Below, piece after piece: positions 24,051-37,715 of a stretch of DNA of 64,000 bases. The DNA is from Nomia melanderi (Eukaryota > Arthropoda > Insecta > Hymenoptera > Halictidae), in assembly GCF_051020985.1 (NCBI RefSeq), contig NC_134999.1, positions 5,270,001-5,334,000 of the forward strand. Direction: 5' to 3'. How positions within the stretch are numbered: the stretch's first letter is position 1; the number at the start of each line of letters is the position of its first letter. A program made the position numbers and the translations under genes. The notes beneath the pieces are model-generated. The model saw only the letters and a program-made list of their open reading frames with translations, did no database searches and was not told where the DNA came from.

Positions 24051-27000
24051 CCCGACGGAATCCAAGTTTTGCACTTTGGAAACCTGGACTGTATAGTCTA
24101 AAGTCAATTTCGACCCACAGTATCCCGACCTTCACATCGGTCAGCCGGATGTAGTCTTGGTCCCTATGAGACATCGTCCTGGAGTCCCATCACTGCTAAG
24201 TCAAATGGCTAGCCCCGATATTCCTGGCAATTCTGGCCGACGGAATCCAAGTTTTGTACTTTGGAAACCTGGACTGTATTATCTAAAGTCAATTTCGACC
24301 AAAAGTATTCCGTCCTTCCCATCGGTCAGCAGGATGTAGCCTTGTTCCCTATGAGACCTCGACCTGGTGTCCAATCACTGCTAAGTCAAATGGCTACCCC
24401 CGACCTTCCTGGCAATTCTGCCCGACGGAATCCAAGTTTTGTACTTTGGAAACCTGGACTGTATTATCTAAAGTCAATTTCGACCAAAAGTAACCCGACC
24501 TTCTCATCGGTCAGCCGGATGTAGCCTTGTTCCTATGAGACCTCGTCCTGGAGTCCCATCACTGCTAAGTCAAATGGCTACCCCCGACCTTCCTGGCAAT
24601 TCTGCCCGACGGAATCCAAGTTTTGCACTTGGGAAACCAGGATTGTATTGTCTAAAGTCATTTTCGACAAAAAGTATCCAGGCCTTCCCATCGGTCAGCC
24701 GGATGTAGCCTTGGTCCCTATGAGACCTCGTCCTGGAGTCCAATTACTGCTAAGTCAAATGGCTTCCCCCGACCTTCCTCGCAATTCCGGCCGACGGAAT
24801 CCAAGTTTTCCACTTTGAAAACCTGGTTTGTATAGTCTAAAGTCAATTTCGACCAAAAGTATCCAGACCTTCCCATCGGTCAGCCGGATGTAGCCTTGGT
24901 CCCTATGAGACCTCGACCTGGTGTCCAATCACTGCTAAGTCAAATGGCTACCCCCGACCTTCCTGGCAATTCTGCCCGACGGAATCCAAGTTTTGTACTT
25001 TGGAAACCTGGACTGTATTGTCTAAAGTCAATTTCGACCAAAAGTAACCCGACCTTCTCATCGGTCAGTCGGATGTAGCCTTCGGCCCTATGAGACATCG
25101 TCCTGGAGTCCCATCACTGCTAAGTCAAATGACTACTCCCGACCTTCATGGCAATTCTGCCCGACGGAATCCAAGTTTTCCTCTTTGGCAACCTGGTTTG
25201 TATAGTCTAATGTCATTTTCGACCAAACGTATCCCGACCTTCCCATCGGTCAGCCGGATGTAGCCTTGGTCCCTGTGAGACCTCTCCCTGGTGTCCAATC
25301 ACTTCTAAGTCAAATGGCTTCCCCCGACATTCCTGGCAATTCTGCCCGACGGAATCCAAGTTTTCCACTTTGGAAACCGGGATTGTATAGTATAATGTCA
25401 ATTTCGACCAAAAATATACCGCCCTTCCCATTCGTCAGCCGGATGTAGCCTTCGGCCCTATGAGACATCGTCCTGGAGTCCCATCACTGCTAAGTCAGAT
25501 GGCTACCCCCGTCCTTCCTGGCAATTCTGCCCCGACGGAATGCCAGTTTTGCACTTTGGAAACCTGGATTGTATAGTCTAAAGTCAATTTCGACCAAAAG
25601 TATCCCGGCCTTCCCATCGGTCAGCCGGATGTAGCCTTGGTCCCTATGAGACCTCGTCCTGGAGTCTAATTACTGCTAAGTCAAATGGCTTCCCCAGACC
25701 TTCCTGGCAATTCTGGCCGACGGAATCCACGTTTTCCACTTTGAAAACCTGGTTTGTATAGTCTAAAGTCAATTTCGACCAAAAGTATCCCGAACTTCCC
25801 ATCGGCCACCGGATGTAGCCTTGGTCCCTATGAGACCTCGTCCTGGAGTCCAATTACTGCTAAGTCAAATGGCTTCCCCCGACCTTCCTCGCAATTCCGG
25901 CCGACGGAATCCAAGTTTTCCACTTTGAAAACCTGGTTTGTATAGTCTAAAGTCAATTTCGACCAAAAGTATCCAGACCTTCCCATCGGTCAGCCGGATG
26001 TATTCTTGGTCCCTGTGAGATCTCGTCCTGGAGTCCCATCACTGCTAAGTCAAATGGCTACCCCCAACCTTCCTGGCAATTCTGCCCGACGGAACCCAAA
26101 TTTTCTACTTAGGAAACCTGGATTGTATAGTCTAAAGTCAATTTCGACCAAAAGTATCCTGAACTTCCCACGGGTCAGCCGGATGTAGGCTTCGTCCCTA
26201 TGAGACATCGTCGTGGAGTCCCATCACTGCTAAGTCAAATGGCTACCCCCGACCTTCCTGGCAATTCTGCCCGACGGAATCCAAGTTTTGCACTTGGGAA
26301 ACCAGGATTGTATTGTCTAAAGTCATTTTCGACAAAAAGTATCCAGGCCTTCCCATCGGTCAGCCGGATGTAGCCTTGGTCCCTATGAGATCTCGTCCTG
26401 GAGTTCCATCACTGCTAAGTCAAATGGCTACCCCCGACCTTCCTGGCAATTCTGGCCGACGGAATCCAAGTTTTCCACTTTGGCAACCTGGTTTGTATAG
26501 TCTAAAGTCATTTTCGACCAAAAGTATCCAGACGTTCCCATCGGTCAGCCGGATGTAGCTTTGGTCCCTATGAGACCCCGCCCTGGTATCCAATCACAGC
26601 TAAATCAAATGACTACCCCCGACCTTCATGGCAATTCTGCCCGACGGAATCCAAGTTTTCCACTTTGGAAACCTGGATTGAAAAGTCTGAGGTCAATTTC
26701 GACCAAAAATATCCCGACCTTCCCATCGGTCGGCCGGATGTTGCCTTCGTCCCTATGAGACATCGTCCTGGAGTCCCATCACATCTAAGTCAAATGGCTA
26801 CCCCCGACCTTCCTGGCAATTCTGCCCGACGGAACCAAAGTTTTCCACTTTGAAATCCTGGTTTGTATAGCCTACAGTCAATTTCGACCAAAAGTATCCC
26901 GAACTTCCCATCGGTCACCGGATGTAGCCTTGGTCCCTATGAGACCTCTTCCTGGAGTCTAATTACTGCTAAGTCAAATGGCTTCCCCAGACCTTCCTGG

Positions 27001-30000
27001 CAATTCTGGCAGACGGAATCCACGTTTTCCACTTTGGCAACCTGGTTTGTATAGTCTAAAGTCAATTTCGACCAAAAGTATCCAGACCTTCCCATCGGTC
27101 AGCCGGATGTAGCCTTGGTCCCTGTGAGATCTCGTCCTGGAGTCCCATCACTGCTACGTCAAATGGCTACCCACAACCTTCCTGGCAATTCTGCCCGACG
27201 GAGCCCAAGTTTTCTACTTAGGAAACCTGGATTGTATAGTCTAAAGTCAACTTCGACCAAAAGTATCCCGAACTTCCCACGGGTCAGCCGGATGAATGCT
27301 TCGTCCCTGTGAGACGTCGTCGTGGAGTCCCATCACTGCTAAGTCAAATGGCTACCCCCGACCTTCCTGGCAATTCTGCCCGACGGAATCCAAGTTTTGC
27401 ACTTTGGAAACCTGGATTGTATTGTCTAAAGTCATTTTCGACAAAAAGTATCCAGGCCTTCCCATCGGTCAGCCGGATGTAGCCTTGGTCCCTATGAGAC
27501 CTCGTCCTGGAGTCTAATTACTGCTAAGTCAAATGGCTTCCCCAGACCTTCCTGGCAATTCTGGCCGACGGAATCCACGTTTTGCACTTTGGAAACCTGG
27601 ACTGTATAGTCTAAAGACAATTTCGACCCACAGTATCCCGACCTTCACATCGGTCATCGGATGTAGTCTTGGTCCCTATGAGACATCGTCCAGGAGTCCC
27701 ATCACTGCTAAGTCAAATGGCTACCCCCGATATTCCTGGCAATTCTGGCCGACGGAATCCAAGTTTTGCACTTTGGAAACCTGGATTGTATAGTCTAAAG
27801 TCATTTTCCACCAAAAGTATCCCGACCTTCCCATCGCTCAGCCGGATGTAGCCTTGGAACCTATGAGACCTCTTCCTGGAGTACCATCACTGCTAAGTCA
27901 AGTGACTACCCCCGACCGTCCTGGGAATTCTGCCGGACGGAGTCGAAGTTTTCCACTTTGGAAACCTGGTTTGTATAGTCTAAAGTCAATTTCGACCAAA
28001 AGTATCCCGACCTTCCCATCTTTCAGCCGGATGTAGCCTTGGTCCCTATGAGACCTCTCCCTGGTGTCCAATCACTTCTAAGTCAAATGGCTTCCCCCGA
28101 CCTTCCTGGCAATTCCGGCCGACGGAATCCAAGTTTTTCACTTTGGAAACCTGGATTGTATAGTCTAAAGTCAATTTCGACCAAAAGTACCCCGACCTTC
28201 CCATCTGTCAGCCGGATGTAGCCTTGGTCCCTATGAGACCTCGTCCTGGAGTGCTATCACTGCTAAGTTAAATGGCTTCCCCAGACCTTCCTGGCAATTC
28301 TGGCCGACGGAATCCACGTTTTGCACTTTGGAAACCTGGACTGTATAGTCTAAAGACAATTTCGACCCACAGTATCCCGACCTTCACATCGGTCAACCGG
28401 ATGTAGTCTTGGTCCCTATGAGACATCGTCCTGGAGTCCCATCACTGCTAAGTCAAATGGCTTCCCCCGACCTTCCTGGCAATTCTGCCCGACGGAGTCC
28501 AACTTTTCCACTTTGGGAACCTGGATTGTATAGTCTAAAGTCTATTTCGACTAAAAGTATCCCGACCATCCCATCGGTCAGCCGGATGTAGCATTGGTCC
28601 CTATGAGACCTCTCCCTGGTGTCCAATCACCGCTAAGTCAAATGGCTACACCCGACATTCCTGGCTTCTCTGCCCGACGGAATCCAAGATTCCACTTTGA
28701 AAACCTGATTTCTATAGTCTAAAGTCAATTTCGACCAAAAGTATTCCGCCCTTCCCATCGGTCAGCCTGATGTAGCCTTGTTCCTATGAGACCTCGTCCT
28801 GGAGTCCCATCACTGCTAAGTCAAATGACTACCCCCGGCCCCTCCTGGCAATTCTGCCCGACGGAATCCAAGTTTTCCACTTTGGCAACCTGGTTTGTAT
28901 AGTCTAAAGTCACTTTCGACCATAAGTATCCCGACCTTCCCATCGGTCAGCCGGATGTAGCCTTGGCCCCTATGAGACCTCTCCCTGGTGTCCAATCACC
29001 GCTAAGTCATATGGCTTCCCCCGACCTACCTGGCAATTCTGGCCAACGGAATCCAAGTTTTCCACTTTGGCAACCTGGTTTGTATAGTCTAAAGTCATTT
29101 TCGACCAAAGGTGTCCAGGCCTTCCCATCGGTCAGCCGGATGTAGCCTTGGTCCCTATGAGACATCGCCCTGGAGTCCCATCACTGCTAAGTTAAATGGC
29201 TACACCCGACCTTCCTGGCAATTATGGCCGACGGAATCCAAGTTTTTCACTTTGGAAACTTGGATTGTTTAGTCTAAAGTCAATTTCGACCAAAAGTATC
29301 CCAACCTTCCCATCGGTCAGTCGGATGTAGCCTTCGTCCCAATGAGACATCGTCCTGGAGTCCCATCACTGCTAAGTCAAATGGTTACCCCCGACCATCC
29401 TGGCAATTCTGCCCGACGGAATCCAAGTTTTCCACTTTGGAAACGTGGATTGTTTAGTCTAAAGTCAATTTCGACCAAAAGTATCCCGAACTTCTCATCG
29501 GTCAGCCGGATGTAGCCTTGGTCGCTACCAGATCTCGTCCTGGAGTCCCGTCACTGCTACGTCAAATGACTACCCCCGACCTTCATGGCAATTCTGCCTG
29601 ACGGAATCCGAGTTTTCCACTTTGCAAACCTGGATTGTATAGTCTAAGGTCAATTTCGACCAAAAGTATCCCGACCCTCCCATCGGTCAGCCGGATGTAG
29701 CCTTGGTCCCTATGAGACCTCTCCCTGGTGTCCAATCAGTGGTAAGACGAATGGCTTCCCCCGACCTTCCTGGCAATTCTGGCCGACGGAATCCAAGTTT
29801 TCCACTTTGAAAACCTGGTTTGTATGGTCTAAAGTCAATTTCGACCAAAAGTATCCCGACCTTCCCATCATTCAGCCGGATGTAGCCTTGGTCCCTATGA
29901 GACCTCTCCCTGGTGTCCAATCACTGCTAAGTCAAATGGCTACCCCCTACCTTCCTGGCAATTATGGTCGACGGAATCCAAGTTTTCTACTTTGGCAATC

Positions 30001-31024
30001 TGGTCTGTCTAGTCTAATGTCAGTTTCGACCAAAAGTATCCAGACCTTCCCATCTGTCAGCCGGATGTAGCCTTGGTCCCTATGAGACCTCGCCCTGGTG
30101 TCCAATCACTGCTAAGTCAAATGGCTATCCCCGACCTTCCTGGCAATTCTGGCCGACGGAATCCAAGTTTTCCACTTTGGAAACCAGGATTGTATAGTAT
30201 AAAGTCAATTTCGACCAAAAGTATCCAGACCTTCCCATCGGTCAGCCGGATGCAGCCTTGGTCCCTGTGAGATCTCGTCCTGGAGTCCCATCACTGCTAA
30301 GTCAAATGGCTACCCCCGACCTTCCTGGCAATTCTGCCCGACGGAATCCAAGTTTTGCACTTTGGAAACCTGGACTGTATAGTCTAAAGTTAATTTCGAC
30401 CCACAGTATCCCGACCTTCACATCGGTCAGCCGGATGTAGTCTTGGTCCCTATGAGACATCGTCCTGGAGTCCCATCACTGCTAAGTCAAATGGCTACCC
30501 CCGATATTCCTGGCAATTCTGGCCGACGGAATCCAAGTTTTGCACTTTGGAAACCTGGATTGTATAGTCTAAAGTCAATTTCGACCAAAAGTATCCCGAC
30601 CATCCCATCGGTCAGCCGGATCTAGCCTTGGTCCCTATGAGACCTCGTCCTGGAGTGCTATCACTGCTAAGTCAAATGGCTTCCCCCGACCTTCCTGGCT
30701 ACTCTGCCCGACGGAATCCAAGATTCCACTTTGAAAACCTGATTTCTATAGTCTAAAGTCAATTTCGACCAAAAGTATTCCGTCCTTCCCATCGGTCAGC
30801 CGGATGTAGCCTTGTTCCCTATGAGACCCCGACCTGGTGTCCAATCACTGCTAAGTCAAATGGCTACCCCCGACCTTCCTGGCAATTCTGCCCGACGGAA
30901 TCCAAGTTTTGTACTTTGGAAACCTGGACTGTATTGTCTAAAGTCAATTTCGACCAAAAGTATCCAGACCTTCCCATCTGTCAGCCGGATGTAGCCTTGG
31001 TCCCTATGAGACCTCGCCCTGGTG
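24051..31024 (+). repeat. Array section: mixed monomers with short duplications
   Basis: About 38 monomers. A six-monomer offset (1109 bp) links 25742-26390 with 26851-27499, sharing TCTACTTAGGAAACC and the one-base-shorter CGGNCACCGG form. A four-monomer offset (739 bp) links about 27540-27690 with 28279-28429. The rare GACCCACAGTATCC variant occurs four times, at about 24114, 27625, 28363 and 30398, usually followed by GTAGTCTTGG. Monomers with GAGTCTAATTACTGC begin here (25664, 26956, 27511). No gene, RNA or mobile element is visible. Confidence 0.85.
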
Positions 31025-31629
31025 TCCCATCACTGCTAAGTCAAATGGCTATCCCCGACCTTCCTGGCAATTCTGGCCGACGGAATCCAAGTTTTCCACT
31101 TTGGAAACCTGGATTGTTTAGTCTATAGTCAGTTTCGACCAAAAGTATCCCGACCTTCCCATCGGTCAGCCGGATGTAGCTTTCGTCCCTATGAGACCTC
31201 GTCCTGGAGTCCCATCACTGCTAAGTCAAATGGCTTCCTCCGACCTTCCTGGCAATTCTGCCCGACGGAATCCAAGTTTTCCACTTTGGCAACCTGGATT
31301 GTATAGTCTAAAGTCAATTTCGACCAAAAGTATCCCGACCTTCCCATCGGTCAGCCGGATCTAGCCTTGGTCCCTATGAGACCTCATCCCGGAGTCCCAT
31401 CACAGCTAAGTCAAATGGCTCCCCCGACCTTCCTCGCAATTCCGGCCGACGGAATCCAAGTTTTCCACTTTGAAAACCTGGTTTGTATAGTCTAAAGTCA
31501 ATTTCGACCAAAAGTATCCAGACCTTCCCATTGGTCAGCCGGATGTAGCCTTGGTCCCTATGAGATCTCGTCCTGGAGTCCCATCACTGCTAAGTCAAAT
31601 GGCTACCCCCGACCTTCCTGGCAATTCTG
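31025..31629 (+). repeat. Duplicated block, copy 2 (partner 23446-24050)
   Basis: See the partner block: constant 7579-bp shift and shared rare substitutions. Upstream of it the flank changes to a CTCGCCCTGGTGTCC monomer head, and downstream the copy diverges at TGCCCG versus TGGCCG. Confidence 0.9.
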
Positions 31630-34600
31630 GCCGACGGAATCCAAGTTTACCACTTTGGCAACCTGGATTGTATAGTCTAAAGTCATTTTCGACCAAAAGT
31701 ATACCGACGCACCCATCGGTCAGCCGGATGTAGCCTTGGTCCGTATGAGACCTCTCCCTGGTGTCCAATCACTTCTAAGTCAAATGGCTTCCCCCGACAT
31801 TCCTGGCAATTCCGGCCGACGGAATCCAAGTTTTCCACTTTGGAAACCTGGATCGAATAGTCTAAGGTCAATTTCGACCAAAAGTATCCCGACCTTCCTA
31901 TCGGTCAACCGGATGTAGCCTTGGTCCCTATGAGACCTCTCCCTGGGGTCCCATCACTGCTAAGTCAAATGACTACCCCCGACCTTCGTGGCAATTCTGA
32001 CCGACGGAATCCAAGTTTTCCACTTTGGAAACCCGGATTGTATAGTCTAAAGTCAATTTCGACCAAAAGTATCCCGACCCTCCCATCGGTCAGCCGGATG
32101 TAGCCTTGGTCCCTATGAGACCTCTCCCTGGTGTCCAATCACTGCTAAGTCAAATGTGTTCCCCCGACCTTCCTGGCAATTTTGGCCGACGGAATCCAAG
32201 TTTTCCACTTTGGAAACCTGGATTGTATAGTCCAAAGTCAATTTCGACCAAAACTATTCCGACCTTCCCATCGGTCAGCCGGATGTAGCCTTCGTCCCTA
32301 TGAGATCTCGTCCTGGAGTCCAATCACTGCTAAGTCAAATGGCCCCCACGACCTTCCTCGCAATTCCGGCCGACGGAATCCAAGTTTTCTTCTTTGGAAA
32401 CCTGGTTTGTATAGTCTAATGTCAATTTCGACCAAAAGTATCCCGACCTTACCATCGGTCAGCCGGATGTAGCCTTGGTCCCTTTGAGACCTCGTCCTGG
32501 AGTCCCATCACTGCGAAGTCAAATGGCTTCACCCGACCTTCCTGGCAATTCTGCCCGACGGAATCCAAGTTTTGCACTTTGGTAACCTGGATTGTATAGT
32601 CTAAATTCATTTTCGACCAAAAGTATCCAGACCTGCCCATCGGTCAGCCGGATGTAGCCTTGGTCCCTATGAGACCTCTCCCCGGTGACCAATCACTGCT
32701 AAGTCAAATGGCTTCCCCCGACCTTCGTGGCAATTCCGGCCGACGGAATCCAAGTTTTCCACTTTGGAAACCTGGTTTGTATAGTCTAAAGTCAATTTCG
32801 ACCAAAAGTATCCCGACCGTCCCATCGGTCAGCCGGATGTAGCCTTGGTCCCTATGAGACCTCTCCCTGGTGTCCAATCACTGCTAAGTCAAATGGCTTC
32901 CCCCGACCTTCCTGGCAATTCTGGCCGACGGAATCCAAGCTTTCCACTTTGGCAACCTGGTTTGTATAGTCTAAAGTCACTTCCGACCAAAAGTATCCCG
33001 AACTTCCCATCGGTCAGCCGGATGTAGCCTTGGAACCTATGAGACCTCGTCCTGGAGTCCCATCACTGCCAAGTCAAATGGATACCCCCGACCTTCCTGG
33101 CAATTCTGGCCGACGGAATCCAAGTTTTCCACTTTGGAAACACGGATTGTATAGTCTAAAGTCAATTTCGACCAAAAGTATCCCGACCTTCCCATCGGTC
33201 AGCCGGATGTAGCCTTCGTCCCTATGAGACATCGTCCTGGAGTCCAATTACTGCGAAGTCAAATGGCTCCCCCGACCTTCCTCGCAATTCCGGCCGACGG
33301 AATCCAAGTTTTCCACTTTGAAAGCCTGGTTTGTATAGTCTAAAGTCAATTTCGACCAAAAGTATCCCGACCTTCCCATCGGTCAGCCGGGTGTAGCCTT
33401 GGAACCTATGAGACCTCGTCCTGGAGTCCCATCACTGCTAAGTCAAATAGCTACCCCCGACCTACCTGGCAATTCTGCCCGACGGAATCCTAGTTTTGCA
33501 CTTTGGAAACCTGGATTGAATAGTCTAAAGTCAATTTCGACCAAAACTATCCCGAACTTCCCATGGGTCTGCCGGATTTAGCCTTCGTCCCTATGAGACA
33601 TCGTCGTGATGTCCCATCACTGCTAAGTCAAATGGCTACCCCCGACCTTCCTGGCTATTCTGCCCGACGGAATCCAAGTTTTGCACTTTGGAAACCTGGT
33701 TTGTATAGTCTAAAGTCATTTTCGACCAAAAGTATCCCGTACTTCCCATCGGTCAGCAGGATGTAGCCTTGGAACCTATGAGACCTCGTCCTGGAGTCCA
33801 ATCTCTTCTAAGTCAAATGGCTTCCCCCGACCTTCCTGGCAATTATGCCCGACGGAATCCAAGTTTTCCACATTGGAAACCTGGATTGTACAGTCTCAGG
33901 TCAATTTCGACCAAAAGTATCCCGCCCTTCCCATCGGTCAGCCGGATGTAGCCTTGGTCCCTATGAGACCTCTCCCTGGTGTCCAATCTCTTCTAAGTAA
34001 AATGGCTTCCCCCGACATTCCTGGCAATTCTGGCCGACGGAATCCAAGTTTTGCACTTTGGAAACCTGGATTGTATAGTCTAAAGACAATTTCGACTAAA
34101 AGTATCCCGAACTTCCCATTGGTCAGTCGGATGTAGCCTTGGAACCTATGAGACCTCGTCCTGGAGTCCCATCACTGCTAAGTCAAATAACTACACCCAA
34201 CCTTCCTGGCAATTCTGCCCGACGGTGTCCAAGTTTTTCACTTTGGAAACCTGGTTTGTATAGTCCAAAGTCAATTTCGACCAAATGTATCCCGACCTTC
34301 CCATCGGTCAGCCAGATGTACCCTTGGTCCCTATGAGACCTCTCCCTGGTGTCCAATCACTGCTAAGTCAAATGGCTTCCCCCGACCTTCCTGGCAATTT
34401 TGGCCGACGGAATCCAAGTTTACCACTTTGGCAACCTGGATTGTATAGTCTAAAGTCATTTTCGGCCAAAAGTATACCGACGCACCCATCGGTCAGCCGG
34501 ATGTAGCCTTGGTCCGTATGAGACCTCTCCCTGGTGTCCAATCACTTCTAAGTCAAATGGCTTCCCCCGACATTCCTGGCAATTCTGGCCGACGGAATCC

Positions 34601-37600
34601 AAGTTTTTCACTTTGGCAATCTGGTTTGTATAGTCTAAAGTCAATTTCGACCAAAAGTATTCCGAACTTCCCATCGGTCAGCCGGATGTAGCCTTGGTCC
34701 CTATGAGACCTCTCCCTGGTGTCCAATCACCGCCAAGTCAAATGGCCTCCCCCGACCTTTCTGGCAATTCCGGCCGACGGAATCAAAGTTTTCCACTTTG
34801 GAAACCTGGATTGTTTAGTCTAAAGTCAGTTTCGACCAAAAGTATCCCGACTTTCCCATCGGTCAGCCGGATGTAGCTTTCGTCCCTATGAGACCTCGTC
34901 CTGGAGTCCCATCACTGCCAAGTCAAATGGATACCCCCGACCTTCCTGGCAATTCTGCCCGCCGGAATCCAAGTTTTGCACTTTGGAAACCTGGTTTGTA
35001 TAGTCTAAAGTCATTTTCGATCAAAAGTATGCAGGCCTTCCCATCGGTCAGCCGGATGTAGCCATGGTCCCTATGAGATCTCTCCCTGGTGTCCAATCAC
35101 TTCTAAGTCAAATGGCTTCCCCCGACCTTCCTGGCAATTCTGGCCGACGGAATCCAAGTTTTCCACTTTGGAAACCTGGCCTGTATAGTCTAACGTCAAT
35201 TTCGACCAAAAGTATCCCGACCCCCCATCTGTTATCTGGATGTAGCCTTGGAACCTATGAGACCTCGTCCTGGAGTCCCATCAAAGCCAATTCAAATGAC
35301 TACCCCCGACCTTCCTCGCAATTCCGGCCGACGGAATCCAAGTTTTCCTGTTTGAAAACCTGGTTTGTATAGTCTAAAGTCAATTTCGAACAAAAGTATC
35401 CCGACCTTCCCATCGGTCAGCCGGATGTTGCATTCGTCCCTATGAGACATCGTCCTGGAGTCCCATCACTGCTAAGTCAAATGAATATCCCCGACATTCC
35501 TGGCAATTCTGGCCGACGGAATCCAAGTTTTGCACTTTGGAAACCTGGATTGTATAGTCTAAAGACAATTTCGACTAAAAGTATCCCGAACTTCCCATTG
35601 GTCAGTCTGATGTAGCCTTGGAACCTATGAGACCTCGTCCTGGAGTCCCATCACTGCTAAGTCAAATAACTACACCCAACCTTCCTGGCAATTCTGCCCG
35701 ACGGTGTCCAAGTTTTTCACTTTGGAAACCTGGTTTGTATAGTCCAAAGTCAATTTCGACCAAAAGTATCCCCACCTTCCCATCGGTCAGCCGGATGTAG
35801 CCTTGGTCCCTATGAGACCTCTCCCTGGTGTCCAATCTCTTCTAAGTCAAATGGCTTCCCCCGACCTTCCTTGCAATTCTGGCCGACGGAATCCAAGTTT
35901 TCCTCTTTGGAAACCTGGTTTGTATAGTCTAAAGTCAACTTCGACCAAAAGTATCCCGACTCTCCCATCGGTCAGCCGGATGTAGCCTTGGAACCTATGA
36001 GACCTCGTCCTGGAGTCCCATCAAAGCCAAGACAAATGACTACCCCCGACCTTCCTCGCAATTCCGGCCGACGGAATCCAAGTTTTCCACTTTGAAAACC
36101 TGGTTTGTATAGTCTAAAGTCAATTTCGAGCAAAAGTATCCCGACCTTCCCATCGGTCAGCCGGATGTACCCTTGGTCCCTATGAGACCTCTCCCTGGTG
36201 TCCAATCACTGCTAAGTCAAATGGCTTCCCCCGACCTTCCTGGCAATTCTGGCCGACGGAATCCAAGTTTACCACTTTGGCAACCTGGATTGTATAGTCT
36301 AAAGTCATTTTCGACCAAAAGTATACCGACCCACCCATCGGTCAGCCGGATGTAGCCTTGGTCCGTATGAGACCTCTCCCTGGTGTCCAATCACTTCTAA
36401 GTCAAATGGCTTCCCCCGACATTCCTGGCAATTCTGGCCGACGGAATCCAAGTTTTCCACTTTGGCAATCTGGTTTGTATAGTCTAAAGTCAATTTCGAC
36501 CAAAAGTATTCCGAACTTCCCATCGGTCAGCCGGATGTAGCCTCGGAACCTATGAGACCTCGTCCTGGAGTCCAATCACTACTAAGTCAAATGGCTACCC
36601 CCGACATACCTGGCAATTCTGCCCGACGGAATCCAAGTTTTGCACTTTGGAAACCTGGATTGTATAGTCTAAAGTCAATTTCGACCAAAAGTATCCCGAC
36701 CTTCCCATCGGTCAGCCGGATGTAGCCTTGGTCCTATGAGACCTCTCCCTGGTGTCCAATCACTTCTAAGTCAAATGGCTTCCCCCGACCTTCCTGGCAA
36801 TTCTGGCCGACGGAATCCAAGTTTTCCACTTTGGCAACCTGGTTTGGATAGTCTAAAGTCAATTTCGACCAAAAGTATCCCGAACTTCCCATCGGTCAGC
36901 CGGATATAGCCTTGGAACCTATGAGACCTCGTCCTGGAGTCCAATCACTGCTAAGTCAAATGGCTACCCCCGACATACCTGGCAATTCTGCCCGACGGAA
37001 TCCAAGTTTTGCACTTTGGAAACCTGGATTGTATAGTCTAAAGTCAATTTCGACCAAAAGTATCCCGGCCTTCCCATCGGTCAGCCGGATGTAGCCTTGG
37101 TCCTATGAGACCTCTCCCTGGTGTCCAATCACTTCTAAGTCAAATGGCTTCCCCCGACCTTCCTGGCAATTCTGGCCGACGGAATCCAAGTTTTCCACTT
37201 TGGCAACCTGGTTTGGATTGTCTAAAGTCAATTTCGACCAAAAGTAACCCGAACTTCCCATCGGTCAGCCGGATATAGCCTTGGAACCTATGAGACCTCG
37301 TCCTGGAGTCCCATCACTGCTAAGTCAAATGGCTACCCCCGACCTACCTGGCAATTCTGCCCGACGGAATCCAAGTTTTGCACTTTGGAAACCTGGATTG
37401 TATAGTCTAAAATCAATTTTGACCAAAAGTATCCCGACTTTCCCATCGGTCAGCCGGATGTAGCCTTGGTCCCTATGAAACCTAGTCCCGGAGTCCCATC
37501 ACAGCTAAGTCAAATCACTACCCCCGACCTTCCTCGCAATTCTGCCGACAGAATCCAAATTTTCCACTTTGGAAACCTGGATTGTATAAGCTAAAGTCAA

Positions 37601-37715
37601 TTTCGGCCAAATGTATCCCGACCTTCCCATCGGTCTGCCGGATGTAGCCTTGGTCCCTATGAGACCTCTCCCTGGTGTCCAATCACTTCTAAGTCAAATG
37701 GTTTCCCCCGACATT
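31630..37715 (+). repeat. Array section rich in CTCTCCCTGGTGTCC monomers
   Basis: About 33 monomers, many of the CTCTCCCTGGTGTCCAATC/GGCTTCCCCCG type, which suggests local homogenisation. Internal duplications: about 34011-34270 matches 35490-35749 (shift 1479 bp, eight monomers) with the rare CGACGGTGTCC and CAAATAACTACACCC; about 34330-34690 matches 36179-36539 (shift 1849 bp, ten monomers) with GGTCCGTATGAG and GTATACCGAC. A dimer repeat lies at 36541-37278. A small stretch near 35219-35231 (GACCCCCCATCTGTTATC) is unusual but remains within a monomer. Confidence 0.85.
36541..37278 (+). repeat. Dimeric higher-order repeat, two copies of 369 bp
   Basis: Two adjacent monomers repeat as a pair at a 369-bp shift (2 x 185 minus 1). 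Each pair has one monomer with the rare GACATACCTGG and one with GGTCCTATGAG, a single-base deletion from GGTCCCTATGAG, at about 36730 and 37099. The pair also shares GTTTGGAT, and both are followed by GGATATAGCC (about 36902 and 37271). A few substitutions separate the copies (ACTACTAAG/ACTGCTAAG, GATAGTC/GATTGTC). Confidence 0.88.
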
